NCBI GenBank assembly: GCA_948485625.1
Contig: CAOMRW010000007.1
Span: 12,339 to 76,338 of the forward strand
From: an uncultured Clostridia bacterium
GTDB taxonomy: Bacteria; Bacillota; Clostridia; TANB77; CAG-508
Direction of reading: 5' to 3'
Length of the DNA: 64,000 bases
The notes under the pieces: model-generated
What the model saw: the letters and a program-made list of their open reading frames with translations, nothing else
Database searches by the model: none
Told to the model about the DNA's origin: nothing
In this document: positions 37,138-47,283 of the stretch, in pieces
How the letters are laid out: every line of letters begins with the position of its first letter
Numbering within the stretch: position 1 is the first letter of the stretch
Program-made: the position numbers and the translations under genes

Positions 37138-40100
37138 ATGAAAAAACATTTAAAAAATAATAAAAGTAAACTTAAATATATTTTTAGAATAAGTACAATT
37201 ACTGTTTTATTATTAATGGTGTTTTTAGGAGTAATTTATGCAGTAAGCAATTTTTCTACAAAAGGTGAGTTAAATGATGATGGAGAAATAAATTATGCTG
37301 ATGTAAGTTTATTACAATTACATTTAATACATTCAAAAGAATTACCAGAAGATAAGTTAGAAAATGCTGATATGAATAATGATGGAGAAATAACAATAAC
37401 AGACTTAAATCTTTTAATTAAAAAGATAGAAAAAACAATAGAATATGAAGCAACAGTAAGAGAGATAGAAGTAAATAATTATTATCCAAATAGAAATGAA
37501 GAAATAACAATAAGTTTAGATATTGATGTGACTTATAGTATTGATATTAAAACTATAACTATTAGTGGAAAAGAATATGAAACAGTAAAAAATGAACAAA
37601 ATTTATATGAAGTTAAATTAAATGTAGGAGACATAAATGGTGTAAAAGAATATGCAATTGAAAAACTAACTCTTATAAATGAAGAACAAATTAAAGTAAA
37701 TAAAACAGTTAAAGTAGAAGTATTAAAATCACAACCTCAAATTGAAAACTGGATATTAACAGAAGACTTAGAAAAATCAGAATTAAATATATCATTTGAT
37801 GTAGTAGATTCTGATGAAGCAATAACAGGAACAGGAGAATATATAATTACTGAAAAGAAGGAAGAAACTGAAAGTTCAGAAGAGACAAATTATATACAAC
37901 ATGGGGGAGTAGAAGTTGGTACTAATAAGATAAATGTAAAAGTGGAAGAAAACAAGAAATATCAAATATTAGTAAATGTACCATACAACTTAGATACAGA
38001 TACTTTAGAACAAGAAGTAGACAATACAGGAAGACTTACAAAAGATGAAGAATTAATACTTATAAAAGATTATGAATTCCAATTATCTAATATAAAAATT
38101 TATAAAGAAGAACATGAAGACGAAACTTCAGAAGAATTTAATTTAGAAGAAAATATAATAGTAAAATTTGATAGTACAAATGGAACAGAATATTTACCTC
38201 AAATTGCAATTATAAATGGAAAAAGATATGAGCTTACAAAAGAAAACAATACATATACAACATTTATAGATGGATTTAACAATACAGGTAATCAAAAAAT
38301 AACTATAGAAAAGGTTATTTTAGATAATGGAAAAGAATTTGAAGTAAATCAAGAAACACAAGTAAAAATAATAAAAAATGCACCAACTGTTGCAAGATTT
38401 AGAAGCCATGAGAATACAGAAGAAAAGAACATGGATATGCTTATATTTGTAAAAGATAAAGATAAAACAATAACTAATTTAACTGTAAAATTAGTTGATG
38501 AAAATGATAATGAAATTACATCAAGAGATTTAACAGAGCATTTAAAAGATGAAAACTTAAATGATAGTGAAGAAGAAGATATAAAAAATACATATTATAT
38601 AAATACAAGTATAAATTTAGAAAATGTGCAATTACCAGATAAATATAAAATAAAATTGATTGCAACTTATTGTTTGTCTGAAAATGAGGAAAATTACACA
38701 TATACAAAAACTCTATTAGAAAATGAAGAAGAATCTAATCCAATTGTTAATATAGAAAATGTACAAATATCAAATAAATATCCTGAAAAAGGAGAAAATA
38801 TTACATTAACATATAAAATAGAAACAAATAAGGAGAACACTAATATAACACATATTAGAGTAAATAACTTAAGATGTATTGCAACAAAAAATATAGATGA
38901 GCAAGGAAATGCAACATATTCTGTAACTCTAAATGCAGGAGAAACAGCAGGTATAGTAGACTTAAATACAACAGACATTATATTTGAAGAAAATACATCG
39001 GTTGGTGTAACAAACCAAGTAAAAATAGATGTTTTAAAAGAAAAACCTACAAGTGAAGCATTCTCACAAATAGATGACATAAACAATAGATCTGTAAGAT
39101 TAACTGCAAACATAGTAGACCCAGATAAAGCATTTATAACTGGAAAAGCAGAACTTGTAAGAAACAGTGATAGTGAAATAGTAGCGACTAAAACATTTGA
39201 TGCTGAACACATTACTTTTGAAATAAATAATATTGAATTAGGAACACAATATACATTAATTGCAAAAATGACATATGATAGAGATACTAATGAAATAGAA
39301 GAAGAAACAAATCAAAACTATGTAGAAGATGAAATATTCAGAGAAAGACCAATTCAATTAATTGCAGATTATCAGCTAGAAATAAATAATATAAAAACAT
39401 ATAATGGAGAAAAAGAAACAAAATATTTTGAAAGAGGACAAGAAGTAACAGTAAGTTTTGATAGTATTAACCAAACAGAATTCTATCCAGTTTATGCAAT
39501 TATAAATGGAAAACAATATGAATTAGAAAAAGTAGAACAAAATTATAAAACAAAGATACCAGTAGTTTCTGCATTTGGACCAAAAACAATTACAATTGAA
39601 AAAGTAATTTTAAATAATACAAAAGAAATTGAATTAACAGAAAATAATGAAATACGAGTAGGAATATTAAAATTAAGACCAACTATTACAGATTTTGGAT
39701 ATAGTGAAAATGCAGATAATGGAAATATTGATGTATCATTTAAAGTAAATGATACAGAAGATGCAATAACAGATGGAACTATAAAAGTAATAAATGAAAA
39801 CGGAGATAAAATAAAAGAAGAAAAATTAACTGGCAATTCAAATGGAATAAGCTTTGAAAAAGGCGTTTGTGAGGAATTTGAAATACAAATACTTGCAGAT
39901 TATGATTTAGATACAAATCAAATTACAACTGGAGATAATGAATATGAAAATCAACAATTACTTAAAGAAGGAATTAATATAAGTGCAGAGCGTTTGATTG
40001 AAGTAAAAGATATTATAACAATAAATCTATATTCAAAAGAAGACCCAACAGCAGAAGTTAGTAGTATAACAGAAGAAAAATTGTCTACATTAGATAATTA

Positions 40101-43100
40101 TATAGTAAAAGTTATACAAAAAGAGATGCCTGTATTCTATGCTAAAATAAAGAGCTATGAAATAACAGAAGATGGAAATCTAGATTTTATTTTAGATTAT
40201 GATAATGTAATTCAATATGAAAATGGCAAAAAACAAAATAAATTAAAAGTTACGTATGGTAAAGTAAATAATGGAGTTGCTGAAAATAAGAGTATAGAAG
40301 CTTTAATTGCAGAAATAGAAGCAAATCCAGATGGAGACTTTACACTAACACAAGACTATGATGTATCTTATTTAAAAACAACAAATAGTTCACTTATTAC
40401 ATGTGAGTTTAGAGGTACATTAAATGGAAATGGACACAAAATATATAATTTGGGTAAACCATTATTTGATACACTAGAAAGTGCAACAATTCAAAATATT
40501 CAATTAGAAAAAGTGAATTTAATGGATGCAACAAGTAGAGGAAGTATAGCAAATATTGCTACAAATACTACTATAAAAAATATACACATTAAGAACTTGA
40601 ATATAACAACAAAGGTAAACCAAGTAGGTGGAATTGTTGGTGATTTGAATTCAGGAAATATTGAAGAATGTAGTATAAGAAATTATAATTTAAATACATC
40701 TGGTCATATCAGAGTAGCAGGAATTGCTGGTGCAATGACAGGAGGAACAATTAAAAATTGTTATGTACAAGGTGAAGTGCATTCAACTCAGACTAAAGAT
40801 GGTAATGGAATAGGAGGTATTTTAGGTCACGCATTAGAAAATACACCAGTTACTATTGAAAACTGTATTACAAAAATAAATTATGTATGGAGTGGTGGAG
40901 GACCTAGACTTAATGGTGCCATAATAGGATTAGGAAATGGTACAGTTGCAACTTTAAAAAATAATGTAAGTTTATCAACTGGTACAGGTGTTTATAAAGT
41001 ACATGGTGGTAATATTAATCCAAATGCTTCTACTAATAACTATGAACTAGAAGAATCTGAATTAATATCTAATGCTTCAGGAGAAAGAGTAAAGAAAGTT
41101 TCTAAAGATAATATAACAAAAGAATTCTTTAAAGATAGTGCAAAATTTGATGAAAATGTATGGAATTTAGATGATGTGTCTTATGACCATATGCCAACAT
41201 TAAAAGGAAATAAACAACAAGAAAATGAAACAGAAACAGATACAGAAGAGATAGATGCGAACTTATATATACCAGAATATGATAGAATAAAAAATACACC
41301 AGGATTTAATACAAATAAATTAATAGCATATAATAATATACAAAAATTAATGCCATATTATGATGCAAAATATGTAGTATTAGATAGTGTTAGTATATCA
41401 AATACAGATACATTAAATACAAAAACTATAAAACATATACTACCATTTGCAGACAATAAACTTGTAACATATTTAACATCAAAAGCATATAACGGAATAA
41501 CAAGTATAAAAGTTGTATTCACTGATTATACTGTAGAACAATATGAAGTAAACTTTGAAAAACTTATGGGAAATATTGCAATATATAAAATACCAGAATT
41601 AAATCTAAGTTATGCATTTGGAAATTATATTGTAAATGAAAATTCAGAAGTTGTAAAAAAACTAGCTGATTATATCAAATCATTAGATTATAACACAGTA
41701 TTAGAGCCACTTACTGCAGCAGCAGATAGCAGATTATATAGAGATAATTATAATAATGTAATTAAAAATATGGCAGAAGAAATGGCACTTCAAATTTTAC
41801 AAAATGATGAATGTAGTATACTTATGTTAAATAATGAGATTCTAAACAAAAAAATAGAAAAAGAATTAATTGGAACTGAAAAAATAAATAAAATGATATA
41901 TGCTTATAATTATTATCAACGTTGGTATGGATTTGAAATAGGTGGTGCAAGAGTATCAGACATATTACTATTTGAAGGTAAAATGTATTCAAATTCAATG
42001 ACATTTTATAATGTACTAAATGAAGTACTTGTAGGAAATCTAAATCCAGGAGGAACAGATGGATTTTATACAAGTTGTCTAAAAAAATATACAGGAAGTT
42101 CAACTGTTGGCTATTTCCTAAATTATATAATAGCTAATATTGGTGGATATGAAGATGTAAATGACTGGTTTACTGAGTATTTTGGTGCTAGAAATATACT
42201 AGCTGAAGTTTCAGTAGATCATCTACCTGAAATAGGGTATCGTGGTTGGTATCAACTTACCAAAAAGGCAAAAATGATACTTCCAGTTATTACTTTACCA
42301 AATGATTGTGCGTATATGATTTCTGGACCTGCTCATTTACAATTTGGACCTTCACAATTATATCATAAAGATCCTCAGACTGAAGCTGGAAGAACAGAAG
42401 TTGAAAACAAAGTAAATAATCATGTTAAACTTGTAAAAAGCCATTTTTCTACTTTAGCAGATTCATTTGACTATAAAAAATGGAATAACTACTGTATTAT
42501 GGTCTATGATTGTACAAAAATAATTACAGGTTATAAAAATACTTATTTCCCTGGTACAAATATTGTAATATCAACAGGTCCAGTTTATACACAAGGAAAA
42601 GTTGGTCTAGAATATCCATTCTTTAAGAATTTTAGTGAAGTTTTTGGACTATGGCAACCAGGTGGTAGCTCAGCTGGTGTAGGTAATACTGCTGGATTCC
42701 TATGGTTTCAAGCAAGACCAGGACTTACTAATTTTGATACTTGGACACACGAATTTGAACACGCTTTATATGATAAAATAATGTTATATCAACGTGGTGC
42801 TAGAGTGCAACTTGAAACACTTACAGAAGGTAATGTTCAACAATATGCTAATTGGAGTGAAAACAATCTTACTCAAGATGTTGGACCATATTACTTTAAT
42901 ACATCTTTCTATTTGAATAAAGAAGGTAATGCGACTCAAAATCTAACTCCTGAGAGAATTAATACAAGGGAAAAATTAGAAAATTATTATAAAGGACAAC
43001 AAAATGCACTAGATTTACTAGATTATATTGAAGGAAAAGCATTTATTAGATTAACACCAGAACAACAAGCAAAGATTGCTACAAGAATGAATATATCTGC

Positions 43101-45072
43101 TGGTTGGTCTTCTTGGGGAGGAATTACGGCAGCACAAGCTACTGCTATGAATTTAACATCATTAGAAGCTTTATATGATAATAGAATTGTGCTAAGACCA
43201 AATAATGCTTGGGGAGTAAGTGTAAGAGGATTAGCTGTAATTAATGGACTTGGTTCAAATGATTATGGATTTGAATCCGTATGGGTAAACCGTTGGTTTT
43301 TAGGTCATTTAGATGGTGGATATGCTGATGCATTCTCTACTAAACGTAATTTCTTTGAAATGTTAGGTTATGCTGGAGTTGATGGATATGTTACTTATGG
43401 TAGTAGAGCATCTGCTAATGACTTAGATGCGATTAAGAAAATTACTAAAATGGTAACTGGTACTGAAATGGATTGGAAACAATACAAAATGAGTAGATAT
43501 GCAACAGTTGAAGAAAATATTAATAATAATAAATATATAGATGTTCAATACATGATAGACAGATTTACTGAAGCATTAATAAATGATGCTAATAATGGAG
43601 ATAGAAATATATCTCAAAGAACAAATCTTAGAAAGATATATTATCATTACTTAAAGAGTGCTACAAATGACTTTGTGGCTGACCCACTTGGAACAGATGT
43701 TGAAGTAACACATATACAAACAGCAGAAGAATTAGTAGAGAAAATTAATAATAAACCTTATGGCTACTATGTACTAGATAATGACATTGATTTCTCAGAA
43801 ATGACTACAAATGTAACTCAAACATTTATGGGTAGATTAGATGGTAATGGACATAAAATAATTGGTAATAAAATACCTATATTTAATAAAATTAGATATG
43901 GATATGTTGGAAACTTAACATTAGAAAACACAGATATTCCAAGAACTAATACTACTTCAGGAGCTTTAGCTAATAAAATAGAAGCTAGTACAGCAGAAAA
44001 AATAAATGTTACAGGATTAAAAATGTTCTTGGGTGCTAGAAATGATTTAGCTTTAATTGGTGGAGCTGTTAGTAATGTAATTACTAGAGAATGTACTGTA
44101 GAGCGTTTAGTTACAAAGATTTCAAACAAAACTGAATTTGTAGAAAAATTAAGTGCTGAACCAGGTGGATTATTTGAATTAACAGGTGATATAGACTTTA
44201 CTGGACATACAGCTACAACAAATACTATTATAGCAGGAACATTTACAGGAAAAATAGATGGAAAAGGATATACAATTTCAAATCTAAATAATAGTGCATT
44301 ATTTGAACAATTTAATGGAACTGTAGAAAACTTAAATATAGAAAATTGTACAAATATAAAAGCAACGACAGACTTTGTTGGAATATTTGCATTAAAAAGT
44401 TCAGGCGCTAAATTTGCTAATATGAAATTTAATGATGTAACAGTACAAGGTAGAAACAATGTTGCAGTAGTAGTTGCAGTAGATAACAGTAATTCAACTT
44501 TTGATAAAATTAGTATCAAAAATGCTGATTTAAGTGGAAGTGGAGTATATATTGCAGGGCTTGTTGGTAGAAAATATGGAGGAACAGTAACAAATGTATA
44601 TGTTGATGGTAATTTATCTGTTACAGCGATAGCAAATGCAGGAATTATAGGTTCAACAGAAACAAATGTTACAATATCAAATGTAATATCAGATGTAAAT
44701 ATTGAAAGAACATCAGATTCAGAAAATAAAAACAGAAAACAAAATGCAGGAATTGTTGGATTACCAATTAGTAATACAAGTCGTATAAAAAATTCATTAG
44801 CATTTGGAAATATGTCAGCATATACAGAAGATATGCTTCCTAGCAAATTTATGTATGCAGATGATGAAGCATTAATTAAAACAATGCTTACAAAATGTTA
44901 TGAATATGCTGAAGCAACAGGAAAAAGCAATGTTACATCAAATACAAGTGGAAATTTAGATGCTATTTCTAAATCAGACTTAAATAAAGAATTTTATAAA
45001 AATTTAGAATTTGATGAAGACATTTGGGATTTAGATAATCTTAATAGTAAAGGATGTCCAGAACTGAAATAA
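37138..45072 (+). CDS. Giant surface metallopeptidase, M26 (IgA1 protease/Zmp) type, with N-terminal dockerin
   Basis: 2644 residues in one intact frame. Residues ~15-36 are a signal/anchor. A dockerin follows at ~41-98 (LNDDGEINYADVSLLQLHLIH, MNNDGEITITDLNLL). Four long beta repeats of ~210 residues begin near 101, 311, 534 and 744. A GLUG-like beta-helix lies at ~1090-1290 (GTLNGNGHKIYN). The catalytic region is at ~1375-2190, with zinc motif HEFEH at His1871 and a downstream Glu in QLETLTEG; DKIMLYQRGARVQLE aligns by eye with M26 enzymes. A second beta-helix covers ~2190-2600. No LPXTG is seen. It probably cleaves host or mucosal glycoproteins; the substrate is unknown. Confidence 0.88.
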   Translation: MKKHLKNNKSKLKYIFRISTITVLLLMVFLGVIYAVSNFSTKGELNDDGEINYADVSLLQLHLIHSKELPEDKLENADMNNDGEITITDLNLLIKKIEKTIEYEATVREIEVNNYYPNRNEEITISLDIDVTYSIDIKTITISGKEYETVKNEQNLYEVKLNVGDINGVKEYAIEKLTLINEEQIKVNKTVKVEVLKSQPQIENWILTEDLEKSELNISFDVVDSDEAITGTGEYIITEKKEETESSEETNYIQHGGVEVGTNKINVKVEENKKYQILVNVPYNLDTDTLEQEVDNTGRLTKDEELILIKDYEFQLSNIKIYKEEHEDETSEEFNLEENIIVKFDSTNGTEYLPQIAIINGKRYELTKENNTYTTFIDGFNNTGNQKITIEKVILDNGKEFEVNQETQVKIIKNAPTVARFRSHENTEEKNMDMLIFVKDKDKTITNLTVKLVDENDNEITSRDLTEHLKDENLNDSEEEDIKNTYYINTSINLENVQLPDKYKIKLIATYCLSENEENYTYTKTLLENEEESNPIVNIENVQISNKYPEKGENITLTYKIETNKENTNITHIRVNNLRCIATKNIDEQGNATYSVTLNAGETAGIVDLNTTDIIFEENTSVGVTNQVKIDVLKEKPTSEAFSQIDDINNRSVRLTANIVDPDKAFITGKAELVRNSDSEIVATKTFDAEHITFEINNIELGTQYTLIAKMTYDRDTNEIEEETNQNYVEDEIFRERPIQLIADYQLEINNIKTYNGEKETKYFERGQEVTVSFDSINQTEFYPVYAIINGKQYELEKVEQNYKTKIPVVSAFGPKTITIEKVILNNTKEIELTENNEIRVGILKLRPTITDFGYSENADNGNIDVSFKVNDTEDAITDGTIKVINENGDKIKEEKLTGNSNGISFEKGVCEEFEIQILADYDLDTNQITTGDNEYENQQLLKEGINISAERLIEVKDIITINLYSKEDPTAEVSSITEEKLSTLDNYIVKVIQKEMPVFYAKIKSYEITEDGNLDFILDYDNVIQYENGKKQNKLKVTYGKVNNGVAENKSIEALIAEIEANPDGDFTLTQDYDVSYLKTTNSSLITCEFRGTLNGNGHKIYNLGKPLFDTLESATIQNIQLEKVNLMDATSRGSIANIATNTTIKNIHIKNLNITTKVNQVGGIVGDLNSGNIEECSIRNYNLNTSGHIRVAGIAGAMTGGTIKNCYVQGEVHSTQTKDGNGIGGILGHALENTPVTIENCITKINYVWSGGGPRLNGAIIGLGNGTVATLKNNVSLSTGTGVYKVHGGNINPNASTNNYELEESELISNASGERVKKVSKDNITKEFFKDSAKFDENVWNLDDVSYDHMPTLKGNKQQENETETDTEEIDANLYIPEYDRIKNTPGFNTNKLIAYNNIQKLMPYYDAKYVVLDSVSISNTDTLNTKTIKHILPFADNKLVTYLTSKAYNGITSIKVVFTDYTVEQYEVNFEKLMGNIAIYKIPELNLSYAFGNYIVNENSEVVKKLADYIKSLDYNTVLEPLTAAADSRLYRDNYNNVIKNMAEEMALQILQNDECSILMLNNEILNKKIEKELIGTEKINKMIYAYNYYQRWYGFEIGGARVSDILLFEGKMYSNSMTFYNVLNEVLVGNLNPGGTDGFYTSCLKKYTGSSTVGYFLNYIIANIGGYEDVNDWFTEYFGARNILAEVSVDHLPEIGYRGWYQLTKKAKMILPVITLPNDCAYMISGPAHLQFGPSQLYHKDPQTEAGRTEVENKVNNHVKLVKSHFSTLADSFDYKKWNNYCIMVYDCTKIITGYKNTYFPGTNIVISTGPVYTQGKVGLEYPFFKNFSEVFGLWQPGGSSAGVGNTAGFLWFQARPGLTNFDTWTHEFEHALYDKIMLYQRGARVQLETLTEGNVQQYANWSENNLTQDVGPYYFNTSFYLNKEGNATQNLTPERINTREKLENYYKGQQNALDLLDYIEGKAFIRLTPEQQAKIATRMNISAGWSSWGGITAAQATAMNLTSLEALYDNRIVLRPNNAWGVSVRGLAVINGLGSNDYGFESVWVNRWFLGHLDGGYADAFSTKRNFFEMLGYAGVDGYVTYGSRASANDLDAIKKITKMVTGTEMDWKQYKMSRYATVEENINNNKYIDVQYMIDRFTEALINDANNGDRNISQRTNLRKIYYHYLKSATNDFVADPLGTDVEVTHIQTAEELVEKINNKPYGYYVLDNDIDFSEMTTNVTQTFMGRLDGNGHKIIGNKIPIFNKIRYGYVGNLTLENTDIPRTNTTSGALANKIEASTAEKINVTGLKMFLGARNDLALIGGAVSNVITRECTVERLVTKISNKTEFVEKLSAEPGGLFELTGDIDFTGHTATTNTIIAGTFTGKIDGKGYTISNLNNSALFEQFNGTVENLNIENCTNIKATTDFVGIFALKSSGAKFANMKFNDVTVQGRNNVAVVVAVDNSNSTFDKISIKNADLSGSGVYIAGLVGRKYGGTVTNVYVDGNLSVTAIANAGIIGSTETNVTISNVISDVNIERTSDSENKNRKQNAGIVGLPISNTSRIKNSLAFGNMSAYTEDMLPSKFMYADDEALIKTMLTKCYEYAEATGKSNVTSNTSGNLDAISKSDLNKEFYKNLEFDEDIWDLDNLNSKGCPELK

Positions 45073-45116
45073 TATGAGACAATTAAACAAAATATAAAAT
45101 CAGATAATTAGTTTTG

Positions 45117-45166
45117 AAGTGAACTCCAATTATTAAACTTTTGTATAATAATTTGGGTTCACTTTA
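45117..45166 (+). terminator. Hairpin after the giant protease gene
   Basis: An imperfect ~19-bp stem AAGTGAAC... / ...GTTCACTT with an AT-rich top. Likely 3' end of the cargo operon. Confidence 0.5.
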
Positions 45167-45198
45167 AAAATTATTTGAATAAATAACTTTAAATTTGG

Positions 45199-45313
45199 GC
45201 TGTAAAAAGTCTATGGTGGTGATAGGGGGCCAGGTCTTAAATCCCCATTTTTGCATAAAAAATGGGGATTTAAGACCTGGCCCCCTATCACCACCATAGA
45301 CTTTTTTACAGCC
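45199..45313. repeat. REPIN-like palindrome, family 1, copy C, extended
   Basis: The core arms are the same as at 35244 but perfect. Pairing extends outward through GGCTGTAAAAAGTCTATGG and its inverse, with one extra T, giving a ~115-base inverted repeat. It lies inside the mobile element, between cargo and recombinases. Confidence 0.9.
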
Positions 45314-45436
45314 TTAATTTTTTAGTATAAAAATTATAAATTTTTCATAATCTTTATAAGAGGCAAAGAATAATAATATACCTAATATGGAAAATTATTT
45401 GTTTTAATGTGAGCTTGAGAAAGGAATAAGATAAAA

Positions 45437-45664
45437 ATGAAAGAATCCTTAAAAACAAAGAAAGTAATACTAGGAAATGAAAAGTATACATATTATGAAA
45501 ATGAGAAAGAAGAAATACTAATGAGAACACATAAAAGTGGTACAAAAGAAATTAAGGTTATTTTAAAAAGTCCACATCAATCAAACACAGAAAATATTGA
45601 AAAATATATAATAGAAGTCTTAAGTGATTTATATATACAAAGAAATGTACAAGAATTAATATAA
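45437..45664 (+). CDS. Small hypothetical protein upstream of recombinases
   Basis: 75 residues, charged, no membrane segment (MKESLKTKKVILGNEKYTYY, NTENIEKYIIEVLSDLYIQRN). It has GAAAGGAATAAG upstream and precedes the recombinase start by 63 bases. Small proteins in this position in other elements can act as directionality factors or regulators, but nothing in the sequence proves that. The C-terminal helix may mediate protein contacts. Confidence 0.55.
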   Translation: MKESLKTKKVILGNEKYTYYENEKEEILMRTHKSGTKEIKVILKSPHQSNTENIEKYIIEVLSDLYIQRNVQELI

Positions 45665-45727
45665 AATTTTTCTCAAATTTAATATCCTTTTTCTATAAAA
45701 CAAATTTTGAGAAAAAGGAGGAATAGA

Positions 45728-47279
45728 ATGAAAAGAGTAGGATGTTTATATAGAGTTTCTACAAAAAAGCAAACATATAATAATGATATTCCTGTGCAAA
45801 AGAAAGCATGTAGACAATTTATACAAAAAAGAGATGATTGGATACTCACTAAAGAATACTTAGAATTAGGAGTTTCTGGTTACAAATTAGGTGAAAAAGA
45901 AAGAGATATTTTAAAAACCATAAAAAGAGATGTAGCAAATAATAAAATAGATATTTTACTTGTTTTTATGTTTGATAGAATAGGGCGTAGAGAAGATGAA
46001 ACACCATTTGTTGTTAAATGGTTTATTGAACAGGGAATAGAAGTCTGGTCTGTTAATGAAGGACAAAGGCAAATAAAAGATAATTACGATAGACTAATTA
46101 ACTATATTACATATTGGCAAGCTCAAAATGAAAGTGAAAAAATTTCAATAAGAGCAAGAGAAAAAAGAGTACAACTAACTAAACAAGGAATATATATGGG
46201 GAATTATGCACCTTATGGATATAAATTAATAGAAAGTGATATGATTACTAAAATAGGCAAAAGGAGAAAAATTCTTACTATATTTGAAGATGAAGCAAAA
46301 ATAATAAGAACAATATTTCATTTAATTGCAAATGAAAAATATGGAACAGATAAAGTTGCAATTTATCTAAATGTAAATGGATATAAAAGAAGAAAAAAAG
46401 AAGTACTTTGGGATAATAATATAATAAATGAAATAGTAAGAAACCCAATATATAAAGGATATGTAACATTTGGAAAAAGAAAAAAAGATACAGAAGGAAA
46501 TATAAGAAGCAAAAAAGAAAAGTGGACAATTTCAGATGTAGCAAATTCTGATATTATAATAGTTTCAGAAACTATATGGAAAAAAGCGAATGATTTAATT
46601 GATAGTAGAACAAGAAAAGGGAATAAAATATTAAGATTACTTTCAGGTTATACAAGATGTCGGATATTGTAAGGATTATATTGTTCCAAAAGGCAAGACA
46701 AAATATTGTTATATGGTTTGTAAAGGAAAACAAAAAACAGGACATTGTGAATATAATAGAAATTATAGAGTTGATGTATTAGAAGAGATTGTAAAAAAAG
46801 AAATTAAGCAATATTTAAATACATATAAAAAAATTGATTTAAAAAAATCAATTATTAAAAAAACTGAAAAAATATTAAAAAAAGATGAAAAGATTAGACT
46901 ATTAAAACAAAGAATAAGTTATTCAGAAAATAGACTAATAGAATTAAAAAAAGAAGTAATATCAGCATTAATGTCAACAAATGAAAATAACAACAAAATA
47001 ATTAATGAAAAATTTGATAAAGAAAATCAAAATATGAAAAAATTAAAAGAAGATTTACAAAAGTTAGAAGAAAAGATTGATAATGACAATATAAAAATAA
47101 AGCAATTAAAGGAATATATACCTAACTGGAGTACAGAATTTGAAGAATCATCATTAGAAACAAAAAGAATAATTTTAGAAAAATTAGTTGATAAAATATA
47201 TTTATATAATGACAAAGTAGAAATTATTATAAAATATCCAATCTCCAAAATAATTGAAACTGAAAAGGAGAGAATATAA
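45728..47279 (+). pseudogene. Large serine recombinase 1, frameshifted
   Basis: The N-terminal resolvase domain begins KRVGCLYRVSTKKQ with the nucleophilic Ser and has DRIGRREDETPFVV. The recombinase domain has APYGYKLIES. At 46661 an extra C ends the frame at RCRIL. Without it the sequence continues TRCGYCKDYIVPKGK...CKGK, a zinc ribbon, and the coiled-coil C-terminus through 47279 (about 516 residues). The ATG at 45728 follows AAAGGAGGA. The protein is probably not made in full unless the base is an assembly error. Confidence 0.88.
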
Positions 47280-47283
47280 TAAA

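Larger units (their letters stand above)
45073..45436. other. Intergenic region in element
   Basis: It holds a long hairpin at 45117-45164 and the REPIN copy C at 45199-45313, then AT-rich sequence up to the small gene. No other gene is seen. Confidence 0.5.

Noticed and set aside
43818..44846. 342-residue minus-strand frame inside the giant protease gene
   Set aside because: It lies wholly opposite a long conserved + strand gene, has no ribosome-binding site and has low-complexity hydrophobic composition; a shadow frame.
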